A stretch of 64,000 nt of DNA from Caprella mutica (Eukaryota; Arthropoda; Malacostraca; Amphipoda; Caprellidae): NCBI GenBank assembly GCA_947561585.1, contig CANNZV010000115.1, forward strand, positions 1 through 64,000. The letters are read 5' to 3'. Made by a program: the position numbers and the translations under genes. Each line of letters starts with the position of its first letter. Position 1 is the stretch's first letter. The notes under the pieces were generated by a model that searched no databases, was not told where the DNA came from, and was given only the letters and a program-made list of their open reading frames with translations. Of this stretch, positions 46,051-58,127 are shown piece after piece.

Positions 46051-47773
46051 ATTTAATTCTAGGTGACATTTAAAAGAAGCAAACAGTTCTAGTTGCAAAT
46101 AAATATATTGAATAGAAGTCAATTTAAAGAATAAATTCATCCAGTTATGAATAAACTCTACGGAATTTAGTGTCCATATTTTATTTACTATTGGCACAAC
46201 TATTGAATTTAAATGTTGATAGTATTAATTAAATATTCAGATATTCCAATAAGTTATCTTCTTCTTTGTTAAAAAATTCTGTTCATAAAATAGCATCTAA
46301 CCAATTACTATCTCTTTTTCCAATGATAAAATTCAATTCAAATTTCTATATCACGTTTCGAATATACAACATGTTCCCCAAAAAATTAAACACTACCAAT
46401 ACAAATTAACCAATGAACCTTAAAGCAAATATCGAATTGCAAAGCCCACACAGCCACCTGTTTGCCTCGGCCCAACACAGTCCCATTTCTTCCCTGAGAG
46501 TATTAGTTACAGGGCAAACAGAGCGCTAATGATGTTGTTGCTTAAAAGAGAAGAGGCACTAATGCAGCCAATAGAAACGTGTCTGAGACATACACAGGAG
46601 AGGAAGATAAAATATTATTGGAGTATTTTGAGAACTGGTAAAATAATCCATCACTGAACATTTAATTTACAACGATTGATGTACTAGATAACATATATTT
46701 TGATAATAAATAAAAATACTTAACGGTTAATGTTGATATTGTTTTAAGTTGTATTTATAATAAATTTATTTGAAGTGTAAGATGAGCTTGACTAGATACA
46801 CCTCTTTTTAGTTACACCTAATGAATAAACCTCACTTTTGAATCTAGTTACACCTCATCGTTCACAGCGTCGTTTTGCTCTATTATCTTCGAGGTTTGTT
46901 TATCCGCGAAATAGGAAATTTGGAATAACTCCACGAGGAAAAAATAGGTTCAGTGGCAAGCAATTTGGTGCCGTCAATCATTTCCAAGGGAAATCATTGG
47001 GGGAAATGATAAGAGCTCCCCCATGGGGGGTATGTGGGTGATGGGAATATTGGGGGGTGGATGTGGTTTAGAAAGAATAATAGTAATTAACAATTTTGAA
47101 CGTATAATTTTGAATAAATTGAATTTAAATCTTTTTTTTTTATTTAAATTTTTAATTTAAATTTTTTGAATTAAAATTTTTTTAAATAAATTTTTTTTTT
47201 TTTTCTATTAAAATCAATATAGAGAAAGATTCACATTTTTTAGTAAATAGAATAAAAGAACATTCCAAATAATCAATATGAAATAGAAACATACATTTAG
47301 TATTTGATAGTACGAGCTTACAATGGAATAAGCATATTGAATATAGGGCGATAAGGTCTATAATGGCGCTATAAAACAAGTGATAATAAACCCAACAGCC
47401 TCCGTAATGGGAACATAGGAAGATATTACCCAATATGTACTTATTGTTCGTGTGTACAATGAGCATTCAATTGAGTATTGCAGTTGTGTACAATAGGTAT
47501 TTTGTATTCCCGGATTTTTCGTTATTCTGAATTTTTGCTTTCAGATATTTTCTGATATTCGGATCGTATAGTGACATTTTTCTTGCAACCAACCAACAGA
47601 CAAATAAACAAAATGTATTTGTATATAGAGTGATAATGTTCCTATATTGTGTAGAAAATACAGGAGTAATTGCAATGTAAATAGTATCTAAGCTAAACAC
47701 ATTCACTACACACTGAAAATAATATTATAATAACTAATGTTTATTAAAAGAGAATTACATCTGCAATGGCCGA
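46051..47773. other. Unassigned DNA
   Basis: 46430-46600 is a GC-richer non-repetitive island. 46838-47041 holds a plus-strand open frame (MNLVTPHRSQRRFALLSS) without recognisable similarity. 47100-47215 is T/A homopolymer-rich. 47182-47945 has short minus-strand frames rich in Tyr, Ile and Phe, typical of AT-rich non-coding DNA. Confidence 0.45.
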
Positions 47774-48317
47774 GGCTGTAAATTCCACCGCGTAAAGTTC
47801 CACTATGGAAAATTTCACTAGGAAATTTCCACCATGGTAAGTTCCTCCGCGGAAAGTTCCACCAGGAAAATTCCAGCAGTGTTAAACGCAACCAGTGGAA
47901 AATTCCAACATGGAAGATTCCACTATTTTGAAAATATATATTCAAACGGGAACCAAATTTTGGCTCACTGTGTCAGCGGAACTTTATTGTTGAATTAACA
48001 CTATTTGAACTTTAAAATATACTAGATTTATTCAAAATTTAAACATATTAGAAAAATATTCTTGAACCATCTTTTGCTTAGTCTCTTATTTCGTACATTC
48101 ACCTTAGCCTATCCCTTTGACTTAACATAACATATTCTCATAATTTCTGAACTTTCTAACTAATAAATTGTTGTCCGAGTATCTCCGAAAACACATCTTT
48201 TAAATCAGCTTTTATTTAAAGTTATCCAATATTATGCGGTGGAGTTTTCCATGGTTGAATTTTCCAGCGGTGGAATATTCCGTGGTGAAATTTCCGCAAT
48301 AGAATTTACCCAGAACC
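47774..48317. mobile_element. Element E5: inverted clusters of a GGAAATTCCACC motif
   Basis: The left end is GGCTGTAAATTCCACCGCG with eight to nine copies of a GGAAA(A)TTCCAC motif (to 47920). The right end, inverted, is GGTTCTGGGTAAATTCTATT with five. Core AT-rich, about 300 nt. Same layout as E1 to E4. Confidence 0.7.
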
Positions 48318-48487
48318 GTAATACCGTTTTAATAGTTTACTAATTTCACATTTCCAAAAAAAGATTAACTAATTGTAATGCTTGGAGATATTTTGAAATT
48401 GGTCGAGAACATGACGACGAATATATGACATTTGAAAATAAAATAAAAATACCGTGATTCATGAAAATAGCATTGCACTAATTTCTC

Positions 48488-49378
48488 TTTTCTCTGATAG
48501 TACATCATCACAGTGACTCTTTTCTCTGATAGTACATCATCACAGTGACCTTTTTCTCTGATAGTACATCATCACAGTGACTCTTTTCTCTGATAGTACA
48601 TCATCACAGTGACTCTTTTCTCTGATAGTACATCATCACAGTGACTCTTTTCTCTGATAGTACATCATCACAGTGACTCTTTTCTCTGATAGTACATCAT
48701 CACAGTGACTCTTTTCTCTGATAGTACATCATCACAGTGACTCTTTTCTCTGATAGTACATCATCACAGTGACTCTTTTCTCTGATAGTACATCATCACA
48801 GTGACTCTTTTCTCTGATAGTACATCATCACNNNNNNNNNNNNNNNNNNNNNNNNNNNNNNNNNNNNNNNNNNNNNNNNNNNNNNNNNNNNNNNNNNNNN
48901 NNNNNNNNNNNNNNNNNNNNNNNNNNNNNNNNNNNNNNNNNNNNNNNNNNNNNNNNNNNNNNNNNNNNNNNNNNNNNNNNNNNNNNNNNNNNNNNNNNNN
49001 NNNNNNNNNNNNNNNNNNNNNNNNNNNNNNNNNNNNNNNNNNNNNNNNNNNNNNNNNNNNNNNNNNNNNNNNNNNNNNNNNNNNNNNNNNNNNNNNNNNN
49101 NNNNNNNNNNNNNNNNNNNNNNNNNNNNNNNNNNNNNNNNNNNNNNNNNNNNNNNNNNNNNNNNNNNNNNNNNNNNNNNNNNNNNNNNNNNNNNNNNNNN
49201 NNNNNNNNNNNNNNNNATAGTACATCATCACAGTGACTCTTTTCTCTGATAGTACATCATCACAGTGACTCTTTTCCCTGATAGTACATCATCATAGTGA
49301 CTCTTTTCTCTGATAGTACATCATCACAGTGACTCTTTTCTCTGATAGTACATCATCACAGTGACTCTTTTCTCTGAT
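48488..49378. repeat. 32-bp minisatellite, inverted array with gap
   Basis: Unit CATCATCACAGTGACTCTTT with TCTCTGATAGTA, the exact reverse complement of the unit at 1-1048. About 11 units precede the gap (48832-49216) and 5 follow it. The phase does not fit across the gap for its stated length, so the gap size is not exact or indels are present. Confidence 0.96.
48832..49216. other. Assembly gap (385 N)
   Basis: A run of N inside the 32-bp array; the repeat evidently could not be assembled. Confidence 1.
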
Positions 49379-49809
49379 ATATACCAGAGTAAATTATCAA
49401 TATATTAATGTTATTTTTTCTTAAGATTGTACAGGACTGTTTAAAGGTAACGAGAAATATCTAAGTGATTGGGTCTGTTATTTTTGCTGGCTATAGAATC
49501 ATAGTATTATCTCACTATTAAAATATGATCCAAAACACATTGATAGATATTTCTATATTGATTTATTTCTTTTATTTCCCCCCTAATTTCAATGGTAATT
49601 CATTTGTCAATATGCATTTATTTACATTGGTTTCTTTGTCTTGTTCCATGGTTAATTCCTGTGTTTATTTACCTACCGGATTTACAAACAGAAGTTCAAT
49701 GGAAACACAGTCTGTGTGTGATTTACACAGAAAAACACAGAATGTATAATGAATCAAAGCAGATAGGGTTAGACATCAGAATATCTACTGGTGTTTAGAA
49801 ATATGTCCT

Positions 49810-49885
49810 CGTGGTAATGGGAACACTTTCCTTTTTGACCGCTTTTTCAAGTCCCTTGTATTTAATGTTATTGTAACGTTAACGA
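49810..49885 (+). mobile_element. Dispersed element R1, partial copy E
   Basis: ACACTTTCCTTTTTGACCGC and TCAAGTCCCTTGTATTTAAT, then AACGTTAACGATGTGGC, matching the R1 right end. Confidence 0.65.
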
Positions 49886-50354
49886 TGTGGCTTTTAAATT
49901 AATTTCTATCTTTAATGGTAACTCATGAAATAGTTTTGTGATAACAATAAATGTAATCTGTTTCTTTAAGTTATCGTTACTAAATAAGCTAAAAATATTA
50001 AATATTAATAATTATTTATATATGTTGTTTTTGATATAACTATTGTTCTTTTATGTTGCATTTACTTCTACATCGTTCCATTTTAATTTAAAAATATCCT
50101 TTACACTAGAATACGTACACATTTTGTTTCCTAAGTTTATTTTCTTTTCCCCTTAAATTAATATATAATATATTAAGATTGCCTTTTAATTACCCTAATT
50201 AGTTTCTCCATAATTAGTCCCTATATTTTATGGGTAGTTGCGGTTAGTTCTTTTTAAAGGTAAAGCTTTGCCAAGTGAACTGCAGGTAAAAAACTTGACA
50301 CTAAAAAACGGGTGACTGCTGGAATTTGAAATATTTCCATCTATATTCAAAACT

Positions 50355-50592
50355 AGAACGGGCACTTGTAGAGCGCATACCTTCGCCGCCGCTTCAATTG
50401 ATTTTGACCTTTTCGTGACCTTGACTCGACCGTTGCCATTATATCATAAAATTGTTCCTCGATAATGTCCAATCATCCCATCTAATTTCAGGCAACTTGA
50501 AATGACAAGATTACAAATAAACTGAATGAATTAATAAAAGAAAATATTACCAATCAAACAAAACCTTCCTCAATTTTGCAAAGGTTAAACAA
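50355..50592 (+). mobile_element. Dispersed element family R2, copy 4
   Basis: GGGCACTTGTAGAGCGCATA at the left, TTTCAGGCAACTTGAAATGA inside, TCAATTTTGCAAAGG at the right. Confidence 0.78.
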
Positions 50593-53500
50593 AAGACATA
50601 GTTTCTGGTTTACTAAGTTTAGGCAATTCACAGTATTTAAATCTAATTCCTTCACACGATCGAGCTTATTAAAATTCTTGTAACTTAATAAGTAGGCAGG
50701 TAATCAGCGGAAAATATTTGTCTCCACAATGAAAACTAATATTTCAAATAATCAGTACATTGAAATAACTTATTTTGTAAAGTGTTTAATAATTAAATTA
50801 GTTGCATTTTTGATAAATATTTATATTTTAATAAAAAAATATAATGACTAATTGTAGGTAATTATAATGAATTAAATAATTTATTCTAAAAAATATGATG
50901 TTTATATGCATCGTAACTGCAGTAAAGAAAATGTAAGGAAATGGAGGTATTTTCCTCAGGTAAAGTTATAATGATTTTGTTACTCAACAACTAATTAAAG
51001 ACTGACTCTAAAGAGGTAATAACAAGGTGTAATTAATTAACGATACCTGCTTTACCTGCATTAGGACTGGGAAATAATTTATAGGTATAAACTCGTTGTG
51101 GAATTTATACAGGAATGTGAAATGAGAATCTCACATATTGTTTATCCCGATGTTGTGACAATGTGTTAAATTAGACATCCTAACCAGTTCTAGGTACCAT
51201 TTGCTACTTCAAACAATAAACTGTTTGCTCTCACTGGAATTCCAGGCATGAGATGGACAGTAAGTTTCTCCTGAGTTAGGACAGGTAAGTATCCTTGTAA
51301 TCCTCTGATTCTATTCTAGTCACCAATTGGCCACGAGATCCTCCTAATGTGGCGTTAATCCTCGGAGAACTCCTGCAGGAGTCTTGCTGGGTGTCCTTTG
51401 TCTCTCCTACCTACACGCTATCCTTATCACAACACAACAATAGAGGTGAGAGATATTAAGATTTAGTGAAAAATTTAAAAAAGGACAAATCCAGAACAGT
51501 TGAAAAAGCCGTTAAAATTCTGATAATGATATAATATTTCATCTGAAGCCATTATCAACTTTTTTTTAAGCTCCTATGGTATCGCAATGCATTTTACGCA
51601 GCACTAGATGAAGAGTATACCTAAATTTCCCCGTCATCAATAGTTTAATTACCATATTTTGTATAAACTATGTTTGAAATGAATAATCGTTTTTAAAGTT
51701 AGTGCAATAGTTAGCACGAGCGTCAATTTTTATTTTTCGACGCCAATAGAAAGGGACACATATTGTTTCTTACTGACTCATCATATTTTTCGCTAAAAAT
51801 GATAGCAATTATTGCATCGCCATTACTTTATTAACAAGGGTACCGTCATAGAACTGGAGACACTTACCGTACTAGGAAAGTGGAAACTTCTGATTGACTT
51901 AACACTATATATTTTAACATCCACTTTCCGAGGACTGAGCTTCAATTATTATTTCCTATTCATATTTTGTTAAGAAATTGAATACGTCACGATAATTAAT
52001 TCTTAATTACTCAATTACCTTATATATTATATATTAATTACATAAACATACTATAGTCAAACAGGGTTTGATTTCTTTTATGTGCAAATTGATATTAGTT
52101 TGCTAATTTTTATTTTGCTAATTTGATGAATCTGTGTATTTTTAGACCTCAATAAAATTATTATTACAATAATATTGAGGTAATATTTTTTTCAATGTTC
52201 ATGTCACTGATGCTAAAAAAGACAGCTGATGTTAACATTAGATACAAAAAATACAAAGGTTGTACATTGTCTGACTACCTTCTAACGTTATGGTAATTAG
52301 GTAATTATACCATACATTATGGGGTAAAAGGAACTAATTGTTGGTTGGTAGAGTTTATATGAGGTATTGGATAGCTTGAAGTTTTATTATTGAATGATAA
52401 AGTCATAAAGGGACAGAGAGCATCGATTTAATTAGTGAATACTGAATAGATGTTTGGTCATATCATACAAATCTTGTTTTCTCTTTTTTCCAATGAAAAT
52501 TGTGATTATTCAAATCGATATTAAAAATGATAATAAAAATACATGCAATTTTGTCTAACTATGATTTATGCAATGCAAATAAAGATTATTTGTATCGATG
52601 TTTTTTTTTATTAAAAATCATCATACGAATAAATTATTCACCTGATTTCACTTTTCCCATTTTATATCGGGAACATATTATAATATGTTTAAAATTACAG
52701 GTTTGGTTTTCTGTTTAAACTGTGTCCCATTTGTTCATTCTTTGCCTGATATATTGAAGCAAATGTATAAAAACTCTCTTTAATTTTAACGATATAGAAC
52801 AACGGAAAAATATTTGTAATAATGAATATGCATTTATTTTCTAAACTTAATTCATAATTAGTTATGATTTGTGACTCATACATACTCTGTTGCTCAAATG
52901 TTGTGTAGTGATAATTAAAATTAATACTATTTTTTTTAATTTTCTTCGAATAACAATTTTTTTTACGTCAAATAATCAAATTATTGTGACTGAAGATTTA
53001 CTTTTATCTGTATTTTACGCCAACGAGTTGCAAGATTTTTCTATCCATGTACCACCAATATAATAGTGATGGCCTGAGCCTCTGAGTCAAATGAGTCACG
53101 GTTAAAGTGCTCAGATGCTTCCTTTTGTGTGAGTCATTAGGAGAGCCATAACTCCTGACTCTCTTTGTGACTCACATGCAAATGAGACACTGGAGTGTCA
53201 CTGATGTGCTGTGAATTATCACCTTTAGGCCATTCATAATATTGATGCTTTGTTTGTTATGCTTTTTATTATTATTGCATGCGACCATATAGCGTCATTT
53301 TTAATGGGCAATACACTATAGAGATATCTTGACAACCAAATCCGGATAAGAGAAAATGACAAATTCAGATAACAAAAATATACGGATAATTTCTTAAGCT
53401 AATCAAAAAAACTGATTACAAAAAAAAAAAAAAATATCCGTATAATTTGAAAAAAATTCGGATTATTATAAAAAATAACCAACAATTTATAGTCCACCAT

Positions 53501-54289
53501 CTATGACGTATAACTCACTATATATAGTCATCTTATATTCGAATACACTGTGATTGTATGTTGGTGGCAAGAAAAATGTCACGCTTTAACATTTAAGATA
53601 CGATATAATTATAAGACTAAATAATTGTACGGATAGCAGAATTCAAAAATCTGGATAATGAAAATCCGAAAAAAATCAGATAACATAAAAAAAGCCAGAT
53701 CACTTTTTTAAAGATCCGAATGAATAAAAAATATTTAAAAATATGGTCTGTTAGTTTTAACGGGTAATACACTAGAGAAATCGGGATAACTGACAAATAT
53801 ATATGGAATCTAGAAACAAAATATTGATAACATTTATTTTTAAAGTTTGTGATAATTGTCTCCTAATAATTTTAAAAACTAAATAAATATAGTCTGTCTA
53901 TTTTATAGTCCGTCCCTAGTTGACTAATTATGAGCAGATTCTTCTTCTTCATTTAAAATTCGCATATATTTTTTAATTTTTCTAATAAGTAATAATTACA
54001 TCATTATTATGTTACATCATCACTATACAATGAGTATACAATAATACAAGTGCATATTTAAATATTAATAAATTAGAATTACTACCGAAACATTATTGTT
54101 AAAATAAAAATACAGCTTTCTAATTATATGGAAGTATTTCATCAAATTTATTTCTAATTTAGCCAATGAAATTAAATGAACTCGATTACAAATGTCTCTA
54201 CTCGAGTCTAGCAGCTGTTTAATAATCGCTAATTTGTTAACTGTTACTCTCCTGCAACTTACTTACGGAAAAAGAAAAAAGAGTTGTCC
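50593..54289. other. Largely unassigned AT-rich DNA
   Basis: Contains an R4 element at 51866, a GC-richer piece at 51235-51430 with a plus-strand consensus donor (GGACAG|GTAAGTAT) and a palindrome ACTCCTGCAGGAGT, and two related stretches around 53300 and 53755 (GGGCAATACACTATAGAGA and GGGTAATACACTAGAGAAAT). No exon could be defined. Confidence 0.5.
51866..51946. mobile_element. Small MITE family R4, copy 3 (short)
   Basis: ACCGTACTAGGAAAGTGGAA left and ATCCACTTTCCGAGGACTG right; interior shorter than in the other two copies. Confidence 0.7.
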
Positions 54290-54480
54290 CACAAAGTGAG
54301 TTATCCAACTAAGTGAGTTGTCCAACAAAGTGAGTTGTCCAACAAAGAGAGATGTCTCACTAAGAGTATTGTCTCATAAAATTGGATAAAGTGAGTTGTC
54401 CCGCTAAGTGAATTGTCCCACTATAAGTAAGTTGTCACACTAGGTGAGTTGTCCCATAAAAATGGATAAAGTGAGTTGTA
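54290..54480. repeat. Degenerate array (GTGAGTTGTCCAACAAA)
   Basis: About ten loosely similar 16-18 bp units AAGTGAGTTGTCCAACA, some containing CTAAGTGAGTTGTCCC. Each carries a plus-strand AAGTGAGT, but no exon is evident. Confidence 0.8.
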
Positions 54481-55077
54481 GTGACTGAAGGCTGTAGTCC
54501 TTTTCTCTCATTTCACTTCAGTTCACCAAACACTAACCGCACTTATCTCATAATGGGGATTTAGTGAACAGTTAGTGCATGGTGGACAACAAACTAATTA
54601 GCTCTTAATCTCACAATTGAATGCTTCTATAAATTTATTGAACTTTTACCTAAGTAGTTACCTAATCCATTCAGTTTTAAATATACCTCGTATATAGGTT
54701 TTGGGCAAAAAATTGAAACACATCCTTTCAGTTCTTCCGTGGAATTTCAGGAGACTGTCTTACTATACAGTATGTCCTGTGAGACAGATGTGCCACTTTC
54801 ATTGGTTATAACTATTTTCTTTGTAAAAAACAGCTTTACAAAAAAAAAAAAAAAAATGAAAATTTTACATTTCAAATGAAAAATTAACATGTTAAAATTT
54901 GCTTGTCTATAATATAGTCAAAGATTATAATGCCAAAATGTTTATATGTCGTGTCCATCTCTTGTTATAATTGGAAAAAAAAGAAATAATGAGTAACTTC
55001 TTCTAAGTCATAAACGATATCATAAAAAATGCTGCCCTCTTTCCATCTTTAATTATTACACTCTTTTACCTCTCATC

Positions 55078-55748
55078 TCTACCCCTCTCTCTCAATCCCC
55101 TCTTTCCCCTCACATCTCCTCCCCTCTCTCTCAATCCCCTCTTTCACCCTCACATCTCCTCCCCTCTCTCTCAATCCCCTCTTTCACCCTCACATCTCCT
55201 CCCCTCTCTCTCAATCCCCTCTTTCCCCTCACATCTCCTCCCCTCTCTCTCAATCCCCTCTTTCCCCTCACATCTCCTCCCCTCTCTCCCAATCCCCTCT
55301 TTCCCCTCACATCTCCTCCCCTCTCTCTCAATCCCCTCTTTCCCCTCACATCTCCTCCCCTCTCTCTCAATCCCCTCTTTCCCCTCACATCTCCTCCCCT
55401 CTCTCCCAATCCCCTCTTTCCCCTCACATCTCCTCCCCTCTCTCTCAATCCCCTCTTTCACCTCACATCTCCTCCCCTCTCTCTCAATCCCCTCTTTCCC
55501 CTCACATCTCCTCCCCTCTCTCCCAATCCCCTCTTTCCCCTCACATCTCCTCCCCTCTCTCTCAATCCCCTCTTTCACCTCACATCTCCTCCCCTCTCTC
55601 CCAATCCCCTCTTTCCCCTCACATCTCCTCCCCTCTCTCTCAATCCCCTCTTTCACCTCACATCTCCTCCCCTCTCTCTCAATCCCCTCCTTCACCTCAC
55701 ATCTCCTCCCCTCTCTCTCAATCCCCTCTTTCCCCTCACATCTCCTCC
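55078..55748 (-). repeat. 39-bp array starting at the donor of a candidate exon
   Basis: About 17 units of 39 bp; minus strand GGAGGAGAT|GTGAGGGGAAA, then GAGGGGATTGAGAGAGAG. The strand asymmetry is extreme (purine versus pyrimidine). The first unit starts at the GAGGAGGAGAT|GTGAGG end of the candidate exon at 55740-55939, with nine exon nucleotides in the unit. ORFs on the minus strand here are artefacts of the 39-bp period. Confidence 0.95.
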
Positions 55749-55939
55749 TCTTTGTTGCCGTCAATCAAAGTTCTCTTCAACTGCAAGTTTCTTTTCCGTG
55801 TCACTCATGAATAATTTTCCAAGCGGGTCCAATGGCAGAGCAAAAAAGACTGCCATCACATGTTGATTTGGTGGATCAGAACAACTCGCCCTATTTATTC
55901 TCATGTTAAGCAATTTGCTTTGGTTACCCGTTAAATACC
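55740..55939 (-). other. Candidate exon of unknown gene
   Basis: On the minus strand a strong acceptor (TTTTCTTTTTCAG) is followed by 200 nt and a donor GAT|GTGAGG. One frame is open for 59 codons: YLTGNQSKLLNMRINRAS, CSDPPNQHVMAVFFALPL and DPLGKLFMSDTEKKLAVE, then a stop about 20 nt before the donor. I do not recognise the protein. It could be an untranslated exon (for instance 5' UTR of CASK, which lies downstream on the same strand), a last exon of another gene, or neither. The composition is less AT-rich than its surroundings. Confidence 0.35.
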
Positions 55940-55949
55940 CTGAAAAAGA

Positions 55950-56231
55950 AAACACACAATGGTATAGGGTTAAATTGTTTCTATTTGTAAAGTGGACATT
56001 TTTTCATAACTTTAGACTGGTTTTTATTTTTTGTTGTGTGTAGTTGGAAAAATATGTTTTTAGTTTGATTATATAACTTTTGAGGATAACTTATGATTTG
56101 GCAAAGAGATTTTCATGAAATAATAAATATTTGAATATTATCATGTCATCACTTTTAATACACTTCTTTTATTTCATTTCAATCAAACATATATCTATAA
56201 ATTTGATTTATTTTCGTGTAGCTTAGCAAAT
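55950..56231. other. AT-rich DNA, nothing recognised
   Basis: No supported feature between the candidate exon and the R2 copy. Confidence 0.6.
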
Positions 56232-56566
56232 TTGCGGGAGGTCATATTTTACCCTGCATTAATTATTTTATTTATCATCTTGTTGTTATTCGCATAACTG
56301 AAAAAGTGTTTAACCAAATAGCCTGAAATTTAGTGAAATGATTGGTCAAAGTCCAGTGACCTTCTGGTAGAATTTTGGGAGCGACCCGGGTAAAGGTCAA
56401 GGTCACGGTCATGGTCATTTATAACTCAAAAAGTATAGAACCATATTGCATGAAACTTGGTGGGACGATTGGTCTTTATCCAGTTAGCAGTTTATTAGAT
56501 TTTGAGAGAGAAAAGGTCAAAGAGGCGGTGAACGTATGCGCTCCACCGAGTGCACGTAATATAGTT
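56232..56566 (-). mobile_element. Dispersed element family R2, longest copy 5 (inverted)
   Basis: On plus: TTTGCGGGAGGTCATATTTT, GTAAAGGTCAAGGTCACGGT, ATAACTCAAAAAGTATAGAA, GAAACTTGGTGGGACGATTG and GGTGAACGTATGCGCTCCAC to GAGTGCACG. It shows that R2 contains an internal duplication (GAAATTTAGTGAAATGATTG and GAAACTTGGTGGGACGATTG). Confidence 0.8.
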
Positions 56567-58127
56567 TATATAGGAATTGACTACAACATGGTAGCTGCAT
56601 ACCAATAAAAAAAAAGAACATAGCAAATATGACTATCATGCACAATTATATTAAACATTGGTTGGTAATATTATTTGTAAAGGATATTGCTTGAAGTTAC
56701 ACATCGTCATATCATTTTAGGAAGGACAGAATATTTGTAATGTTTTGAAGAACTACAACCATGAAAATGTTGTATGAATTCATTCAAAGTTTATAAAAAA
56801 TAACTCATCATCCAAACCAATGGCTGTCAAACTGAGGTAATTTTTTCAAGAATTATATTCTCATTAATAAATATAAAAAATTATAATCCAATTAATTATT
56901 GGATTATATAAGTAAGTATAGGATATTTTTTTCCCAAAAAGGATCATGCAAGTACTGAGATATTTTTGAACAAACCGAATTCAGATTATAAGAACTTTGT
57001 ATAGTTTTCTTAACTAAATTTACCCTGTATTTTCATTTTACTTTGTTTATTGAATGTACAGAAACCACTTTACTCAATTCACTGCAAATACCCCCTGCAT
57101 TGACTGTCTGAGTCACTGCCTGTTAGAATAAACACTCTATTGTCATTCCTAATCATTCCATTCAACACAAGGAAAAAGAGAAACCGGAACAGATCTCTCT
57201 CAGTTTTAATATGTTAGTCCTAAGGTTTGGAAATTCAGAGACGTATAAACAGCTTGCAAATGGTACTATATTTTTAAATTGATTATTGAATATACAGTTG
57301 ACTGTTTATGCTCAAGTCATATGACTTTTTTTTATGAATTAAACTTATAAAGTGCTCACACACAATACTCACAATAATTCAATACACAATGGACACAGAT
57401 CTAGGTTCTCTGCTGAGAAATGAATTTTCAGTGACTTCTTGTTTGGTTCTCTCAGCAACATCTGAAGACAGACTTTACCATCAATGAGAACTGTCGAAAA
57501 CTGCGGTTAGAGAAACAAACAGGCACTCACCTCACTATTATGATTTGCTGTTAGGAAAGTAACTACATGACTTGGCAAAACCAGTAAAAGGAATTTTTGA
57601 TTAAGTGATTCACTTTATATTGCTAGCTTCATCAATATTGTTGCGTTAAAATACAGTAACTACATAATTCTTACTGGGATCACGAAAAGGAGGGAGGTAT
57701 TTTTAGCAGAGAGTCAAAATATATCACAATGTATTGGAAAATGCACCACATCAGCTATTATGTATCTCATTACAAACCAAATTAGAGAATGGAATGAAAA
57801 TCAGAGCAATATATATATGTTATGTACGCAAGAGTTTAATATATGATTTATTATATCATAATAAACCTTATAATGCAATGAATGCCATTTTAGTCAATCC
57901 CTTTCTTTTATTACTTCTTTGAAAATGCAATGATTCAGTTTTCTCTTCACGTATTATTAGCTCGTGTGATGATGACTTAGTTCATCTAAGCCCGATTAGA
58001 ACCGTTCTATATGTTAAAGATTGAACATTATAGATACATTGGGGTACTTTTCTCTCTGGTATTAGCAATTATCATGTGCTGACCTAAGTCCACCATATAC
58101 ATATTAGAGAAATCTAGCAATCAGTCG
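56567..58127. other. AT-rich DNA, nothing recognised
   Basis: 57060-57560 is slightly less AT-rich and contains a minus-strand TGAG|GTGAGT at about 57535, but no exon can be supported. Confidence 0.5.

Noticed and set aside
46838..47041. Plus-strand open frame of 67 codons
   Set aside because: No recognisable motif, no splice context and AT-rich flanks; most likely chance.
51235..51430. GC-richer segment with a perfect plus-strand donor, possible exon
   Set aside because: No open frame or acceptor partner convincing enough, and no recognisable protein on either strand.
55131..55764. Minus-strand open frames of 105 and 197 codons rich in Arg, Glu and Gly
   Set aside because: The 39-bp period is a multiple of 3, so frames stay open; low complexity only.
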